Positions 20,730 through 29,736 of a DNA stretch of 64,000 nucleotides are shown here, one piece after another (positions within the stretch are counted from its first letter, which is position 1; each line of letters begins with the position of its first letter). The translations under genes and the position numbers were made by a program. The notes beneath the pieces were generated by a model. It did no database searches. It saw only the letters and a list, made by a program, of their open reading frames with translations, and was not told the DNA's origin. The stretch lies in the NCBI RefSeq assembly GCF_015751965.1, contig NZ_JADOVH010000004.1, forward strand, positions 186,001-250,000. Reading direction: 5' to 3'. The stretch comes from Frigoribacterium sp. CG_9.8. GTDB taxonomy: Bacteria > Actinomycetota > Actinomycetes > Actinomycetales > Microbacteriaceae.

Positions 20730-21653
20730 CTAATTCCCGGTGCCGGCCGATGGGGACGGGCTCGGTGTCGCAGAAGACTTTTCGCTATAGCTGTCTCCAG
20801 CTGCCTTGGACACCGCGGTCGCGAAATCCAGAGCGTTGTCGATGGCACCGTCGTATTTCTTGCCGTTGATAATCACGGTGGGGGTGCTTGCCAGCTTCTT
20901 CACGTCGGTGCCGGCCAGTGGATCCATCGTCGCGCGAGCCGTCGCAGCATTCGTCCAGGACTTGAACCTCTGGTCGGTGATGCAGGTGCCGATCGAATCA
21001 GCTTTGCCCACCTTCGCCTTTTTCGTCAGCGCAATGATCTGGTCATCCGTCAGCCCCTCGGTGTTTTCCTTCGGCTGGTTGACGAACAGCAATGCGCTGA
21101 AGTCGAAGAATTGGTTCGGGGAGAAGTTCGCCACGCAGGCCGCCGCGTTCGCGGCCCGGGTGGAATATTTCTTGCCGAGGGACAACTGGTCAAGGATGGC
21201 CACGGGATGGATCTCGAGAGTCGCGGCACCGGTCGACACCCACTTTTTGATCTGCGCCGCGTTCGTAGCTTCGAAATCGCCGCAGTACGGGCACTGGTAG
21301 TCGATGTAGATGCGCAGGTCTATGACATTGGCAGCGTTGGCTTTCGAGGGCACTGGGGTGCCCTCCGGCTGCAGAGCTGCGGTCGGTACCCCGGCAAAGC
21401 CCTCGCCGATCTTGACGCCGTCACTCAGCATGTTCGCTGGACCAGGGGACGGGGGCCGCACGCTGTCCACAATCACGAGACCGACGACCACAACGATGGC
21501 GACCACTAGGGCGGCGAGGCTGCTCTGCAGGATTACGCGACCGCGACGATCCGTCTTCTTCTGCTGCTCACGGAGCACTCGAGCTTTGTCTCTCGCGGCC
21601 TCTCGTCTCTCGTTCGTGTTGAGACCGCGCTCACTCGAATCGTCGTCGCTCAT
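20730..21653 (-). CDS. Membrane-anchored DsbA-family thioredoxin-like protein
   Basis: This 307-residue protein has a cytoplasmic basic N-terminus with a short coiled coil (RREAARDKARVLREQQKK), a single membrane helix (about 42-63), then an extracytoplasmic thioredoxin/DsbA domain with the redox motif CPYC (in YIDYQCPYCGDFE, about residue 121-124) and the cis-Pro region STPTVIINGKKY. It is predicted to form or isomerise disulfides in exported proteins. It ends in a Ser/Pro-rich tail. An ATG start at 21653 leaves a 240-base divergent gap to the ABC ATPase gene. Confidence 0.9.
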   Translation of the reverse strand: MSDDDSSERGLNTNERREAARDKARVLREQQKKTDRRGRVILQSSLAALVVAIVVVVGLVIVDSVRPPSPGPANMLSDGVKIGEGFAGVPTAALQPEGTPVPSKANAANVIDLRIYIDYQCPYCGDFEATNAAQIKKWVSTGAATLEIHPVAILDQLSLGKKYSTRAANAAACVANFSPNQFFDFSALLFVNQPKENTEGLTDDQIIALTKKAKVGKADSIGTCITDQRFKSWTNAATARATMDPLAGTDVKKLASTPTVIINGKKYDGAIDNALDFATAVSKAAGDSYSEKSSATPSPSPSAGTGN

Positions 21654-21730
21654 CGAACCTCACTCGCTATCCACCTACGCCGTGGCTCCCGGCTGCTGCA
21701 GTCTGTTGTCAGACGAGCCCTAAGAACCCT

Positions 21731-21743
21731 AGACATTGTGTCT
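21731..21743. promoter_or_regulatory. Short inverted repeat in the divergent promoter gap
   Basis: AGACA-TTG-TGTCT is a perfect 5-bp dyad midway between the DsbA-like gene and the ABC ATPase gene. It could be an operator for either. No regulator can be assigned. Confidence 0.25.
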
Positions 21744-21838
21744 GGGAAAAAACTAAGACGCCCCCAGGTTTCAGCCCGCGAGATCGATTTCGCCACGGCA
21801 CTACCCGCACACCACTGACATACTAGAGGCGCATTACC

Positions 21839-21876
21839 ATCCATTCACTACGGATCGTCCGGCACGTACCTGCCGG
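21839..21876 (+). promoter_or_regulatory. Two-hairpin 5' leader, candidate msiK RNA motif
   Basis: Two small hairpins lie just before the ribosome site of the ABC ATPase gene: ATCC/GGAT (21839-21842 with 21852-21855) and CCGGCA/TGCCGG (21859-21864 with 21871-21876). A short leader structure of this kind, named msiK RNA, is known in front of actinobacterial msiK genes, and this gene is of that type. I rely on position and the two-hairpin layout; I could not compare with the covariance model. Confidence 0.45.
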
Positions 21877-21894
21877 TGAAGGAGTCTAATAACC

Positions 21895-22989
21895 ATGGCA
21901 TCAGTCACTTTTGATAAAGCCACCCGCCTCTACCCTGGCTCGACGAAACCGGCGGTCGACGCACTCGACCTGCACGTGGCCGACGGCGAGTTTCTCGTTC
22001 TGGTTGGACCATCGGGCTGCGGAAAGTCCACGTCGCTTCGCATGCTGGCCGGTCTCGAAGAGGTCAACGACGGAAATATTCTCATCGGGGATCGCGACGT
22101 CACGGATGTGCCGCCAAAAGATCGTGACATCGCGATGGTGTTTCAAAACTATGCCCTCTACCCGCATATGACCGTTGCCGAGAATATGGGCTTTGCACTC
22201 AAGATCGCCGGCGTCAACAAGGACGAGCGTGCCACCCGCGTACTCGAAGCCGCCAAGCTCCTCGACCTCGAGCCCTATCTCGGCCGCAAGCCGAAGGCTC
22301 TTTCCGGCGGTCAGCGCCAGCGCGTCGCCATGGGTCGTGCGATCGTGCGTCAGCCCCAGGTATTCCTCATGGACGAGCCGCTATCGAACCTCGATGCCAA
22401 GCTGCGCGTGCAGACTCGCACCCAGATCGCATCCCTCCAGCGTCGACTCGGCGTCACCACCGTCTACGTCACCCACGACCAGACCGAGGCGCTCACCATG
22501 GGCGACCGGATCGCCGTGCTGAAGGATGGCGTGCTCCAGCAGGTCGGAACGCCTCGCGACCTCTACGCCAACCCGAAGAACGTCTTCGTTGCAGGCTTCA
22601 TCGGCTCCCCCGCGATGAACCTCTTCACCGCGGACCTCGTCGACGGGGGTCTCAAGTTCGGTACGGCTGTGGCCGCACTCGACCGTTCAACCATGGGCAA
22701 GACCGACAACACGAAGGTCACCATCGGAGTTCGCCCGGAAGATGTGCGCGTCTCCACCTCTGGCGAAGGTCTGCAGGTGGCGGTCGACCTCGTCGAAGAA
22801 CTCGGCGCGGACGGCTACCTCTACGGCCACACCGACATCGACGGCTCGCGCGTTGACCTCGTCGCCCGCGTCGATGGACGTTCGCACCCGAATGCCGGCG
22901 ACACCGTGTACATCCTGCCGGAGCCGGCGCACGTTCACGCGTTCGACATCGAGTCCGGCCACCGCCTCAGCAAGGCCGTGGCCGACTAA
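21895..22989 (+). CDS. Multiple-sugar ABC transporter ATPase (MsiK/MsmK/UgpC type)
   Basis: This 364-residue ATPase energises carbohydrate ABC importers. Seen in order: Walker [11 protein letters not shown] loop [13 protein letters not shown], signature LSGGQRQR, Walker [13 protein letters not shown], switch His VTHDQ and a C-terminal OB/TOBE regulatory domain from about 240. No permeases or binding protein are adjacent. This fits MsiK, a shared ATPase that serves many sugar importers encoded elsewhere. ATG 21895 has a GAAGGAG site, and the gene ends at a strong terminator. Confidence 0.94.
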   Translation: MASVTFDKATRLYPGSTKPAVDALDLHVADGEFLVLVGPSGCGKSTSLRMLAGLEEVNDGNILIGDRDVTDVPPKDRDIAMVFQNYALYPHMTVAENMGFALKIAGVNKDERATRVLEAAKLLDLEPYLGRKPKALSGGQRQRVAMGRAIVRQPQVFLMDEPLSNLDAKLRVQTRTQIASLQRRLGVTTVYVTHDQTEALTMGDRIAVLKDGVLQQVGTPRDLYANPKNVFVAGFIGSPAMNLFTADLVDGGLKFGTAVAALDRSTMGKTDNTKVTIGVRPEDVRVSTSGEGLQVAVDLVEELGADGYLYGHTDIDGSRVDLVARVDGRSHPNAGDTVYILPEPAHVHAFDIESGHRLSKAVAD

Positions 22990-23005
22990 GCCGCCCGGGC
23001 CTTCG

Positions 23006-23043
23006 GTGCGGGCGGCGAGCATGATCGCCGCCCGCACTTTTTT
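23006..23043 (+). terminator. Rho-independent terminator of the ABC ATPase gene
   Basis: A perfect 12-bp stem (GTGCGGGCGGCG at 23006-23017 with its complement at 23026-23037), an 8-base loop and six Ts at 23038-23043. It lies 16 bases after the stop codon. It separates this gene from DUF4032. Confidence 0.95.
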
Positions 23044-23075
23044 CGTCTATTTCACCTCACCGTTAGGCAGTGCCC

Positions 23076-24353
23076 ATGAGCGGATCCCTCAACATCACGT
23101 CGGCGACGGTCGATCCCGCACTCCTCGACCTGCCATGGAATCTGCCCCTCGACACCTGGCCGGACAGCGTGATCGCCGCCCTCCCGAAGGGAATCTCCCG
23201 CCATCTCGTTCGTTTCGTGCATCTCAGTGGCTACGTGATCGCGATCAAGGAGACCTCCTCAGAACTCGCGCGACGCGAGTACGAGATGCTCCGCACCCTG
23301 CAGAAGCTGGACGTGCCGTGCGTCGAACCGGTCGCCGTGATCACCAACCGAACGGATGACGAGGGCAGCAAACTCGACTCCGTGCTCGTCACGCGCCATC
23401 TCAAGTTCTCGCTACCGTACCGGGCGCTGTATTCGCAGACCCTGCGCCCAGAAACCGCTACCCGCACGGTCGACGCACTGGCTGTCTTGCTCGTTCGGCT
23501 GCACATCATCGGCTTTTTCTGGGGCGATGTATCACTGTCGAACACACTCTTCCGCCGCGATGCCGGCTCATTCGCCGCCTACCTCGTGGATGCCGAGACC
23601 GGCCAGCTCTACGACGGACTGTCGAACGGCCAGCGCGAAAACGACCTCGAGATCGCCCGTGTCAACATCGCGGGCGAACTGCTCGATTTGGCCGCGGGCG
23701 GGCGACTGGAGGAGGGACTGGATCCCGTCGCGGTCTCAAACGGTATCGTTGCGGCCTATCGGACCCTGTGGAGTGAGCTCACCGGATCCGAATCCTTCTC
23801 CTCCTCCGAACGGTGGCGTATCAACGAGCGGGTTGAACGACTCAACGAGCTCGGATTCGACATCGAGGAGTTGGCGATCAGAACCGACGACACCGGCTCA
23901 CAGGTGCGCATCCAGCCGAAGGTCGTCGATGCCGGACATCACCAGCGCCGCCTGCTTCGCCTCACCGGGCTCGACGCCCAGGAGAACCAGGCCCGCCGTT
24001 TGCTCAACGATCTCGACAGCTACACAGCGACCTTCAACAAACAGGGTGATGACGAAGAGATGGTGGCCCACGAATGGCTCGCCACGGTGTTCGAACCGGT
24101 GATCCGTGCCATCCCCCGCGACCTCAAGGGGCGGCTCGAACCGGCGGAGGTGTTTCACCAACTGCTCGACCACCGGTGGTATCTGTCGCAGAACGAGAAC
24201 CGCGACGTGCCTCTCGCCGAGGCGGTCAGTTCCTACATCGACACGGTGCTGCGACAACGCCAGGACGAGGCGACGGTCATCGCACCGGCGACCGGGACGA
24301 TCACCGTTCCGGTTGACATCATCGCCGAAGACGACTGGCGCTCGAAGGTCTGA
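23076..24353 (+). CDS. DUF4032 protein with a kinase-like fold
   Basis: ATG 23076 (MSGSLNITSATVD) was preferred to GTG 23070 because of the TTAGGCAG site. It gives 425 residues. The N-terminal half shows lipopolysaccharide-kinase-like features: YVIAIKE (the ATP-lysine strand), LVRLHIIGFFWGDVSLSNTLF (catalytic loop with D and N) and AYLVDAETGQL (metal-binding D, usually DFG). The C-terminal part is DUF4032. A small-molecule or protein kinase activity is plausible, but no substrate is known. Confidence 0.82.
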   Translation: MSGSLNITSATVDPALLDLPWNLPLDTWPDSVIAALPKGISRHLVRFVHLSGYVIAIKETSSELARREYEMLRTLQKLDVPCVEPVAVITNRTDDEGSKLDSVLVTRHLKFSLPYRALYSQTLRPETATRTVDALAVLLVRLHIIGFFWGDVSLSNTLFRRDAGSFAAYLVDAETGQLYDGLSNGQRENDLEIARVNIAGELLDLAAGGRLEEGLDPVAVSNGIVAAYRTLWSELTGSESFSSSERWRINERVERLNELGFDIEELAIRTDDTGSQVRIQPKVVDAGHHQRRLLRLTGLDAQENQARRLLNDLDSYTATFNKQGDDEEMVAHEWLATVFEPVIRAIPRDLKGRLEPAEVFHQLLDHRWYLSQNENRDVPLAEAVSSYIDTVLRQRQDEATVIAPATGTITVPVDIIAEDDWRSKV

Positions 24354-24437
24354 CCCGGCTCGCGTGTCATGAATTCATACGCTCTGCACGCGAGCCAGCA
24401 TCGCTGTTCATGAACCCGAGTGGGGGAAGGAGCGAGG

Positions 24438-25478
24438 CTACTTCTTCTTCGCGCGTTGCTTCGAGATCTCGTAGAGGGTGACGCTGGCGGCAATCCCGGC
24501 GTTGAGCGACTCAGTCGAGGCACTGATCGGAATCGAGATCACCGCGTCACAGGTCTCGGTGACAAGGCGGGAAAGCCCTTTGCCCTCGCTGCCGACCACG
24601 ACGACGAGTGGTTCCTTCGCCCAGGTCAGCTCGGGCAGCGGGGTGTCCCCCTCGCCGTCAAGGCCCAGCACGAATACCCCGCGCTCCTTGAATGCCTTGA
24701 GCGTCTGAGTGAGGTTTGAGGCCATGGCGACCGGCGTACGAGCGGCGGCACCGGCCGACGTCTTCCAGGCAGCAGCGGTGAGGCCGACCGAGCGACGCTG
24801 AGGCACGATCACCCCGTGACCGCCGAATGCGGCAACCGAGCGGATGATCGCCCCGAGGTTACGCGGATCAGTAATGCCGTCAAGCGCAACCAGAAGCGGC
24901 ACGCGTCCGCTGGCCACGATTTTGTCGAGAAGGTCGGTGGGATGCGCGTACTCGTAGGGCGGCACTTTGAGAGCGAGTCCCTGATGCACAGAGTCGAAGC
25001 CGGCGAGGCGGTCGAGCTCCGGGCGCATCACTTCGAGGATCGGCAGGCCGCGCTTGGTCGCGATCTGCATGACCTCCTTGACGCGATCGTCGTATTCGAT
25101 GCGGGTCGCGATGTAGAGCGCGGTCACCGGGATCTTGGCGCGAAGAGCCTCGAGCACGGAGTTGCGACCGGTGACGACCTCGAACTCGTCGGTCTGCTTT
25201 GGCCGCTGCGTGCGCTGAGGTCCAGCGGCACGCTGCGGCGCACCTGAACGCTGCGGCGCACCGGTGCTCGACGGCTTCTTCGTACCGCCGGCGGCCGCGA
25301 AACGGTCATCCGCTGCCTTGCGCTTGCCTGCAGGATGATACGGACGGTCGACTGCCTTCGGAGTCGGTTTCTTGCCTTCGAGCGCCTGGCGGCCCTGGCC
25401 GCCAGAACCCACCTGTTTACCGGTGCTGCTCTTGCGCACGGCACCCGCTCGCGGCTTGTTCGCCCCACTGCTCTTCAT
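24438..25478 (-). CDS. rlmB: 23S rRNA (guanosine-2'-O-)-methyltransferase RlmB
   Basis: This 346-residue SpoU/TrmH-family RNA methyltransferase has a basic disordered N-terminus (residues 1-95, with duplicated APQR units), the substrate-binding domain ([13 protein letters not shown], about 100-170) and the SPOUT domain with the knotted SAM site: [31 protein letters not shown] and [20 protein letters not shown]. It methylates G2251 (E. coli numbering) of 23S rRNA. Its ATG overlaps the cysS stop as TAATG, so cysS and rlmB are translationally coupled, the usual actinobacterial order. Confidence 0.94.
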   Translation of the reverse strand: MKSSGANKPRAGAVRKSSTGKQVGSGGQGRQALEGKKPTPKAVDRPYHPAGKRKAADDRFAAAGGTKKPSSTGAPQRSGAPQRAAGPQRTQRPKQTDEFEVVTGRNSVLEALRAKIPVTALYIATRIEYDDRVKEVMQIATKRGLPILEVMRPELDRLAGFDSVHQGLALKVPPYEYAHPTDLLDKIVASGRVPLLVALDGITDPRNLGAIIRSVAAFGGHGVIVPQRRSVGLTAAAWKTSAGAAARTPVAMASNLTQTLKAFKERGVFVLGLDGEGDTPLPELTWAKEPLVVVVGSEGKGLSRLVTETCDAVISIPISASTESLNAGIAASVTLYEISKQRAKKK

Positions 25479-26923
25479 TAGTCAAGACTCCAATGCGACC
25501 CCGTCGGGGTGTCTTCGATCTGGATGCCGGCTGCGGCAAGTTCATCGCGAATGTGATCGGCGGCCAGGAAATCGCGCGCCCTGCGTGCCGCGTCCCTGTC
25601 CTCGAGTAATTTCTCAACGAGAATGGCGAGCGCTACGCTCGCCGGATCATCCGCAGCAGTCTGCCACTCTACGGCCATCGGGTTGATTCCGAGAACTTCC
25701 GTCATCGCCAGCACCTGGGCCTGCAGTGCGGCGGCGCTGCCGAGGTCCTCCGCATCGAGGGCAGCGTTGCCGGCCCGCACCTGTTCATGGAGCACGGCCA
25801 TCGCCTGCGGAATGGCGAGGTCATCATCCATCGCCTCAGCAAACTCGTCGGGGATGAGCTGTGCTCCCGAGCCAGCGAACTGGGTGCCAGCGAGCCGCCT
25901 GGCCGCACGATCGAGAAAGACCTCGATGCGGTCGAGTGCGGCCTCCGCTTCGACCAGCGCTCCGTCGTGATAGTCGATGGTCGAGCGGTAGTGCGCGGAT
26001 CCGAGGTAGTAACGCACCACCAGCGGGCGGGCCTGATCGAGAAACTCGGCGGCGTAGATCGAGTTGCCGAGCGACTTGGACATCTTCTGGCCGTTCACAT
26101 TCACCAGCCCGTTGTGCACCCAGGCCGTAGCAAAGCCGTGCCCGGCAGCGGACGACTGTGCCAACTCGTTTTCATGGTGGGGAAAACGCAGGTCGAGGCC
26201 TCCGCCGTGGATGTCGAACCGGGTGCCGAGATACTGCTGCGACATCGCAGAGCACTCGATATGCCAGCCGGGCCGACCGGGGCCCCAGGGCGACGGATAC
26301 GCGGCTGACGCCGGCTCATCCGGCTTGTGCCCCTTCCACAGGGCGAAGTCGCGGGCATCGCGCTTACCGCGGCTCGAATCCGCCGATGAGCGCTGGGCAT
26401 CCGCCGATGCCACCAAATCACCGGGTTTCTGGTTGGTGAGCTCGCCGTAGGCCGGCCAGGATGCCACGTCGAAGTAGACGTCGCACGATTCATCAGCGGC
26501 CACGTAGGCGTGTCCACGGTCGATCAGGTCAGAGATCAACTGCTGCATCTGCGGGATGCTCGCTGTCGCGCGTGGCTCGTATGTGGGGGCGAGGATGCCG
26601 AGGCGCTCGTAGCCGCGACTGAACTCGAGTTCGAAGCGGTAGGCCAGAGCCCACCACTCTTCAGTGCCGCCGCTCGCGGTCGCACTTGCGAGGATCTTGT
26701 CGTCGATATCGGTGACATTGCGCACGAGGGTGACGTCGTACCCCCGATAGGCGAGCCAGCGCCGCCACTGGTCGTACACCAGAGCCGACCTCAGGTGACC
26801 AATGTGCGGTGAAGACTGCACGGTGGGTCCGCACACATAGATGCCGACTTTGCCCTCGACAATCGGCACAAGGTCGAGAAGCCCCTGCGAGCGGGAATCG
26901 TAAAGGCGCACTGTCACGCGCAT
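25478..26923 (-). CDS. cysS: Cysteine--tRNA ligase
   Basis: This 481-residue class I aminoacyl-tRNA synthetase charges tRNA-Cys. It has the HIGH motif in [12 protein letters not shown], the zinc-binding CGPTVQ cysteine, GWHIECS, HHENE and the KMSKS loop in [11 protein letters not shown]. It is full length. It lies between ispDF (27 bases upstream) and rlmB (overlapping), probably one transcript from the ispDF promoter. Confidence 0.97.
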   Translation of the reverse strand: MRVTVRLYDSRSQGLLDLVPIVEGKVGIYVCGPTVQSSPHIGHLRSALVYDQWRRWLAYRGYDVTLVRNVTDIDDKILASATASGGTEEWWALAYRFELEFSRGYERLGILAPTYEPRATASIPQMQQLISDLIDRGHAYVAADESCDVYFDVASWPAYGELTNQKPGDLVASADAQRSSADSSRGKRDARDFALWKGHKPDEPASAAYPSPWGPGRPGWHIECSAMSQQYLGTRFDIHGGGLDLRFPHHENELAQSSAAGHGFATAWVHNGLVNVNGQKMSKSLGNSIYAAEFLDQARPLVVRYYLGSAHYRSTIDYHDGALVEAEAALDRIEVFLDRAARRLAGTQFAGSGAQLIPDEFAEAMDDDLAIPQAMAVLHEQVRAGNAALDAEDLGSAAALQAQVLAMTEVLGINPMAVEWQTAADDPASVALAILVEKLLEDRDAARRARDFLAADHIRDELAAAGIQIEDTPTGSHWSLD

Positions 26924-26949
26924 CAGCCTACCGAGTGCTCCCTTAGGGA

Positions 26950-28206
26950 TCAGCGACGCTGCTGGATGCGCTGGATCAAGCAGGTGGCGATGACGCTGAT
27001 GCCGTCGCCGCGCCCGGTGAATCCGAGTCCGTCAGAGGTCGTCGCCGCGACGCTCACCGGGGCGCCAACGAGCGCGCTCAGCCTCGCTTCGATCTCCTCA
27101 CGCCTGGCACCGATCTTCGGATGGTTCGCCACCACTTGCACGGAGACGTTGCCGATCGAGAACCCGGCGGCCGCCACGCGCTCGACCGTCGCGGCGAGAA
27201 AGACCTCACCATGGGCATCAGCGAAACGGGGGTCTGCGCTTCCGAAGTTCGAACCGAGATCGCCGAGGCCCCCTGCGGAGAGCAGCGCGTCGCAGATCGC
27301 ATGACTCACGGCATCCCCGTCGCTGTGGCCGGCCAGACCAACTTCGCCCGGCCAGTAGACCCCGCCGAGCCAGAGCGGGCTCTTCGCATCGAACGCGTGT
27401 ACATCGATACCGATGCCGGTGCGGGTTGTGGCTGTATCGATCGGTCGCAGGAGTGCCTCTGCGCGACGCAGATCCCACGGGGTCGTGATCTTGAAGGCGA
27501 GCGCATCACCCTCGATCACCCGCACCTCGTGACCGGCTGCGGTGAAGAGCGCGGCATCATCTGTGTGCTCCGCGGTCGTGTCGGCGTAGGCGGCAGCAAG
27601 TTGCTCCCGCGGGAAGCCCTGCGGTGTCTGCACCGCGACGAGTTCCGACCGATCGACCGTCGCGACGGCGAAGTCGCCATTCATCCGTTTGATCGTGTCG
27701 GTGACCGCAAGACCCGGGACGACGCCCGTTCCGGTCTGCCGCACAGCTGCGATCACGGCGTCGAACTGTGCGGACGGGGTGAACGACCGGGCCGCATCGT
27801 GCACGAGCACGATCCGGATGCCGGGAGCGAGCGCTGCAAGCCCGGCAGCAACTGAGCCCTGTCGCGACTGGGACCCGGCCACGACCGTCACCGATTCGTG
27901 TGCGGGTCCGGCGACCTCCACCGCCAGTTCACGTGCCTGATCGATGCGGTCCGCGGGGGCCACCACCACCACCTGAGCCGGCTCGGCGGTGCCGAATACT
28001 CCTTCAAGAGCGTGGGCAAGGATCGGGCGCCCGCCGACGGCGACGAATGCCTTGGGATCGGAATGCCCGAGGCGGGCACCACTACCGGCGGCTACGACGA
28101 CGATACCGACGTCGATGGCCATGGCCGGGTCTATGGTCGTGGGATTCTCATTGCCGACGTTGGTGCCGACGTTAGTGCCGATGTGTGTGCCGACCCCGAA
28201 ACGCAT
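26950..28206 (-). CDS. ispDF: Bifunctional IspD/IspF isoprenoid enzyme
   Basis: This is a fusion of 2-C-methyl-D-erythritol 4-phosphate cytidylyltransferase (IspD, residues about 28-245) and 2-C-methyl-D-erythritol 2,4-cyclodiphosphate synthase (IspF, about 258-418), two steps of the MEP pathway. IspD shows VVAAGSGARLG and VLVHDAARSFT; IspF shows GIGIDVHAFD, AGHSDGDAVSHAICDALLSA and TTSDGLGFTGRGDGI. ATG 28206 was chosen because GGAG lies eight bases upstream; the ATG at 28122 has no site but would remove a Thr/Gly/Asn-rich repeat extension not expected in IspD. Start uncertain, function certain. Confidence 0.93.
   Translation of the reverse strand: MRFGVGTHIGTNVGTNVGNENPTTIDPAMAIDVGIVVVAAGSGARLGHSDPKAFVAVGGRPILAHALEGVFGTAEPAQVVVVAPADRIDQARELAVEVAGPAHESVTVVAGSQSRQGSVAAGLAALAPGIRIVLVHDAARSFTPSAQFDAVIAAVRQTGTGVVPGLAVTDTIKRMNGDFAVATVDRSELVAVQTPQGFPREQLAAAYADTTAEHTDDAALFTAAGHEVRVIEGDALAFKITTPWDLRRAEALLRPIDTATTRTGIGIDVHAFDAKSPLWLGGVYWPGEVGLAGHSDGDAVSHAICDALLSAGGLGDLGSNFGSADPRFADAHGEVFLAATVERVAAAGFSIGNVSVQVVANHPKIGARREEIEARLSALVGAPVSVAATTSDGLGFTGRGDGISVIATCLIQRIQQRR
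28147..28194 (-). repeat. Four 12-bp tandem repeats at the ispDF 5' end
   Basis: Units of the type GTTGGTGCCGAC fill 28147-28194 with a few changes. On the minus strand they encode a (V/I)GTN-like tetrapeptide array before the IspD domain, or lie in the leader if translation begins at 28122. Confidence 0.75.
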
Positions 28207-28419
28207 TGCTGGTACTCCGTCTCCGTGGCGCACTATCTATCAGCATCGTTTTTCTGGACCGCAGGTTGGAGGCCCAGCACCGCGGGTTGGACGCGGGTTC
28301 GACGCCGGGCGGTGCGCCGCCGTGTGCCGCCGTGTGCCGCCGTACGCTAAAGTTTAAGTGGGTTTCACGCGTCACTCGCGCACCGCAAGCCCATTTTCTG
28401 GTCCACTCTGGAGGGTCCC

Positions 28420-28980
28420 GTGAGAGCTCGTATCGCCACAACGGTCATCGTGGCGGCCTCGTTGCTGCTCGCCACTACGGGTTGCAGCTTCTTTGCCCCG
28501 CAGTCGACCCTGAAACGCTACGACCCGAGCGATGGAGTGGGCGCCGCCGTCGGTCAAGTGAAGGTGCGTAACGCCCTTCTACTTACCAGTGACGGCCAGC
28601 TGGCAAGCTTTCTGGTCAGCTTCATCAACGATTCTCCGAAGCCGGTAGACGTGCTCGTTCAGTATGACGGCACCACCGCGGACGGTACCCGGGGCAAGGT
28701 CGACACTCGCATTCAGCTCACGGCTGGCGAGGTGAAGACCTTCGGATCCTCCACTACCCCCCAGCTGATCTTCACCGGCATCAATACGAATGCCGGATCG
28801 CTCCTCCCGGTCTTCGTGCAGTATGGAACGCTGACCGGCGAGCAACTCCTCGTTCCGGTGCTCGACGGATCGCTCGACGAATACTCGACGCTGCTACCCA
28901 CGCCGCTACCGACTACGACCCCGTCGGCAAACCCGTCGGTCGTGCCAGTTCCTAGCCCCACGGCGACCACCGCTCCGTAG
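28420..28980 (+). CDS. Secreted lipoprotein of unknown function
   Basis: This 186-residue protein starts at GTG 28420 behind a GGAGGG site. It has a signal peptide with lipobox LATTGC (Cys about residue 22), a compact domain (about 45-150, VRNALLLTSDGQLASFLVSF then NDSPKPVDVLVQYDG and VFVQYGTLTGEQLLVPVLDG) and a Ser/Thr/Pro tail. Its position before senX3-regX3 is convergent, not operonic. I recognise it as a conserved actinobacterial lipoprotein type but know no function. Confidence 0.75.
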   Translation: MRARIATTVIVAASLLLATTGCSFFAPQSTLKRYDPSDGVGAAVGQVKVRNALLLTSDGQLASFLVSFINDSPKPVDVLVQYDGTTADGTRGKVDTRIQLTAGEVKTFGSSTTPQLIFTGINTNAGSLLPVFVQYGTLTGEQLLVPVLDGSLDEYSTLLPTPLPTTTPSANPSVVPVPSPTATTAP

Positions 28981-29057
28981 TCTCTTCGAAGCTGCAGACC
29001 CGAACATCGCGGGAACCGGCGACGCAGCGTCAGGATCGCAGCGTCAGGGTCGCAGAG

Positions 29058-29735
29058 TCAGGGCTCGAAGCGGTAGCCCAGACCGCGCACGGTCAGCAGC
29101 ATCCGAGGTTCAGACGGCTCCTTCTCGATCTTCGAGCGAATGCGCTTGATATGCACGTCGAGCGTCTTCGTATCACCGAAGTAGTCGGATCCCCAGACCC
29201 GATCGATCAGCTGGCCGCGGGTAAGCACCCGCCCGGAGTTGCGCAGCAGCACCTCGAGCAGCTCATATTCCTTGAGCGGCATGGCCGTGTCGACGCCGCG
29301 CACGGCAACGGTGTGACGGTCGACATCCATGCGCACATCACCGGACTCGAGGATGGCAGTGTCATCGTCATCGGTCTCCACCCGGCGGCGCATCACCGCG
29401 CGGATTCGGGCGAGCAACTCGCGGGTGGAATACGGCTTGGTGACGTAGTCGTCGGCGCCGAGCTCGAGACCGACCACAACATCCACTTCGCTGTCTTTGG
29501 CAGTGAGCATGATGATCGGCACCTGCGAGCGGGTGCGGATCTCACGGCACACCTCGGTGCCGGCGATCCCGGGCAGCATAAGGTCGAGCAGCACCAGATC
29601 GGCGCCATTACGGTCGAATTCCGCCAGCGCGGAGATGCCGTCGGCGGCGATGGCGGTGTCGTAGCCCTCCCGGCCGAGGAGGAAGGCGAGGGGCTCGCTC
29701 AGGGAGGGTTCGTCTTCGACGATCAGGATGCGCAA
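29058..29735 (-). CDS. regX3: Response regulator RegX3 (phosphate)
   Basis: This 225-residue OmpR-type regulator has a receiver with phospho-acceptor D51 (LVLLDLMLPG), acid residues E7-D8 and KPY switch, and a winged helix from about 128 ending TVRGLGYRFEP. It starts with TTG at 29735, one base beyond the senX3 stop; an AGAGG site sits inside the end of senX3, and no in-frame ATG is available. With SenX3 it controls the response to low phosphate. The pho gene context and PHO-box-like repeats support this name. Confidence 0.93.
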   Translation of the reverse strand: MRILIVEDEPSLSEPLAFLLGREGYDTAIAADGISALAEFDRNGADLVLLDLMLPGIAGTEVCREIRTRSQVPIIMLTAKDSEVDVVVGLELGADDYVTKPYSTRELLARIRAVMRRRVETDDDDTAILESGDVRMDVDRHTVAVRGVDTAMPLKEYELLEVLLRNSGRVLTRGQLIDRVWGSDYFGDTKTLDVHIKRIRSKIEKEPSEPRMLLTVRGLGYRFEP

Positions 29736-29736
29736 T

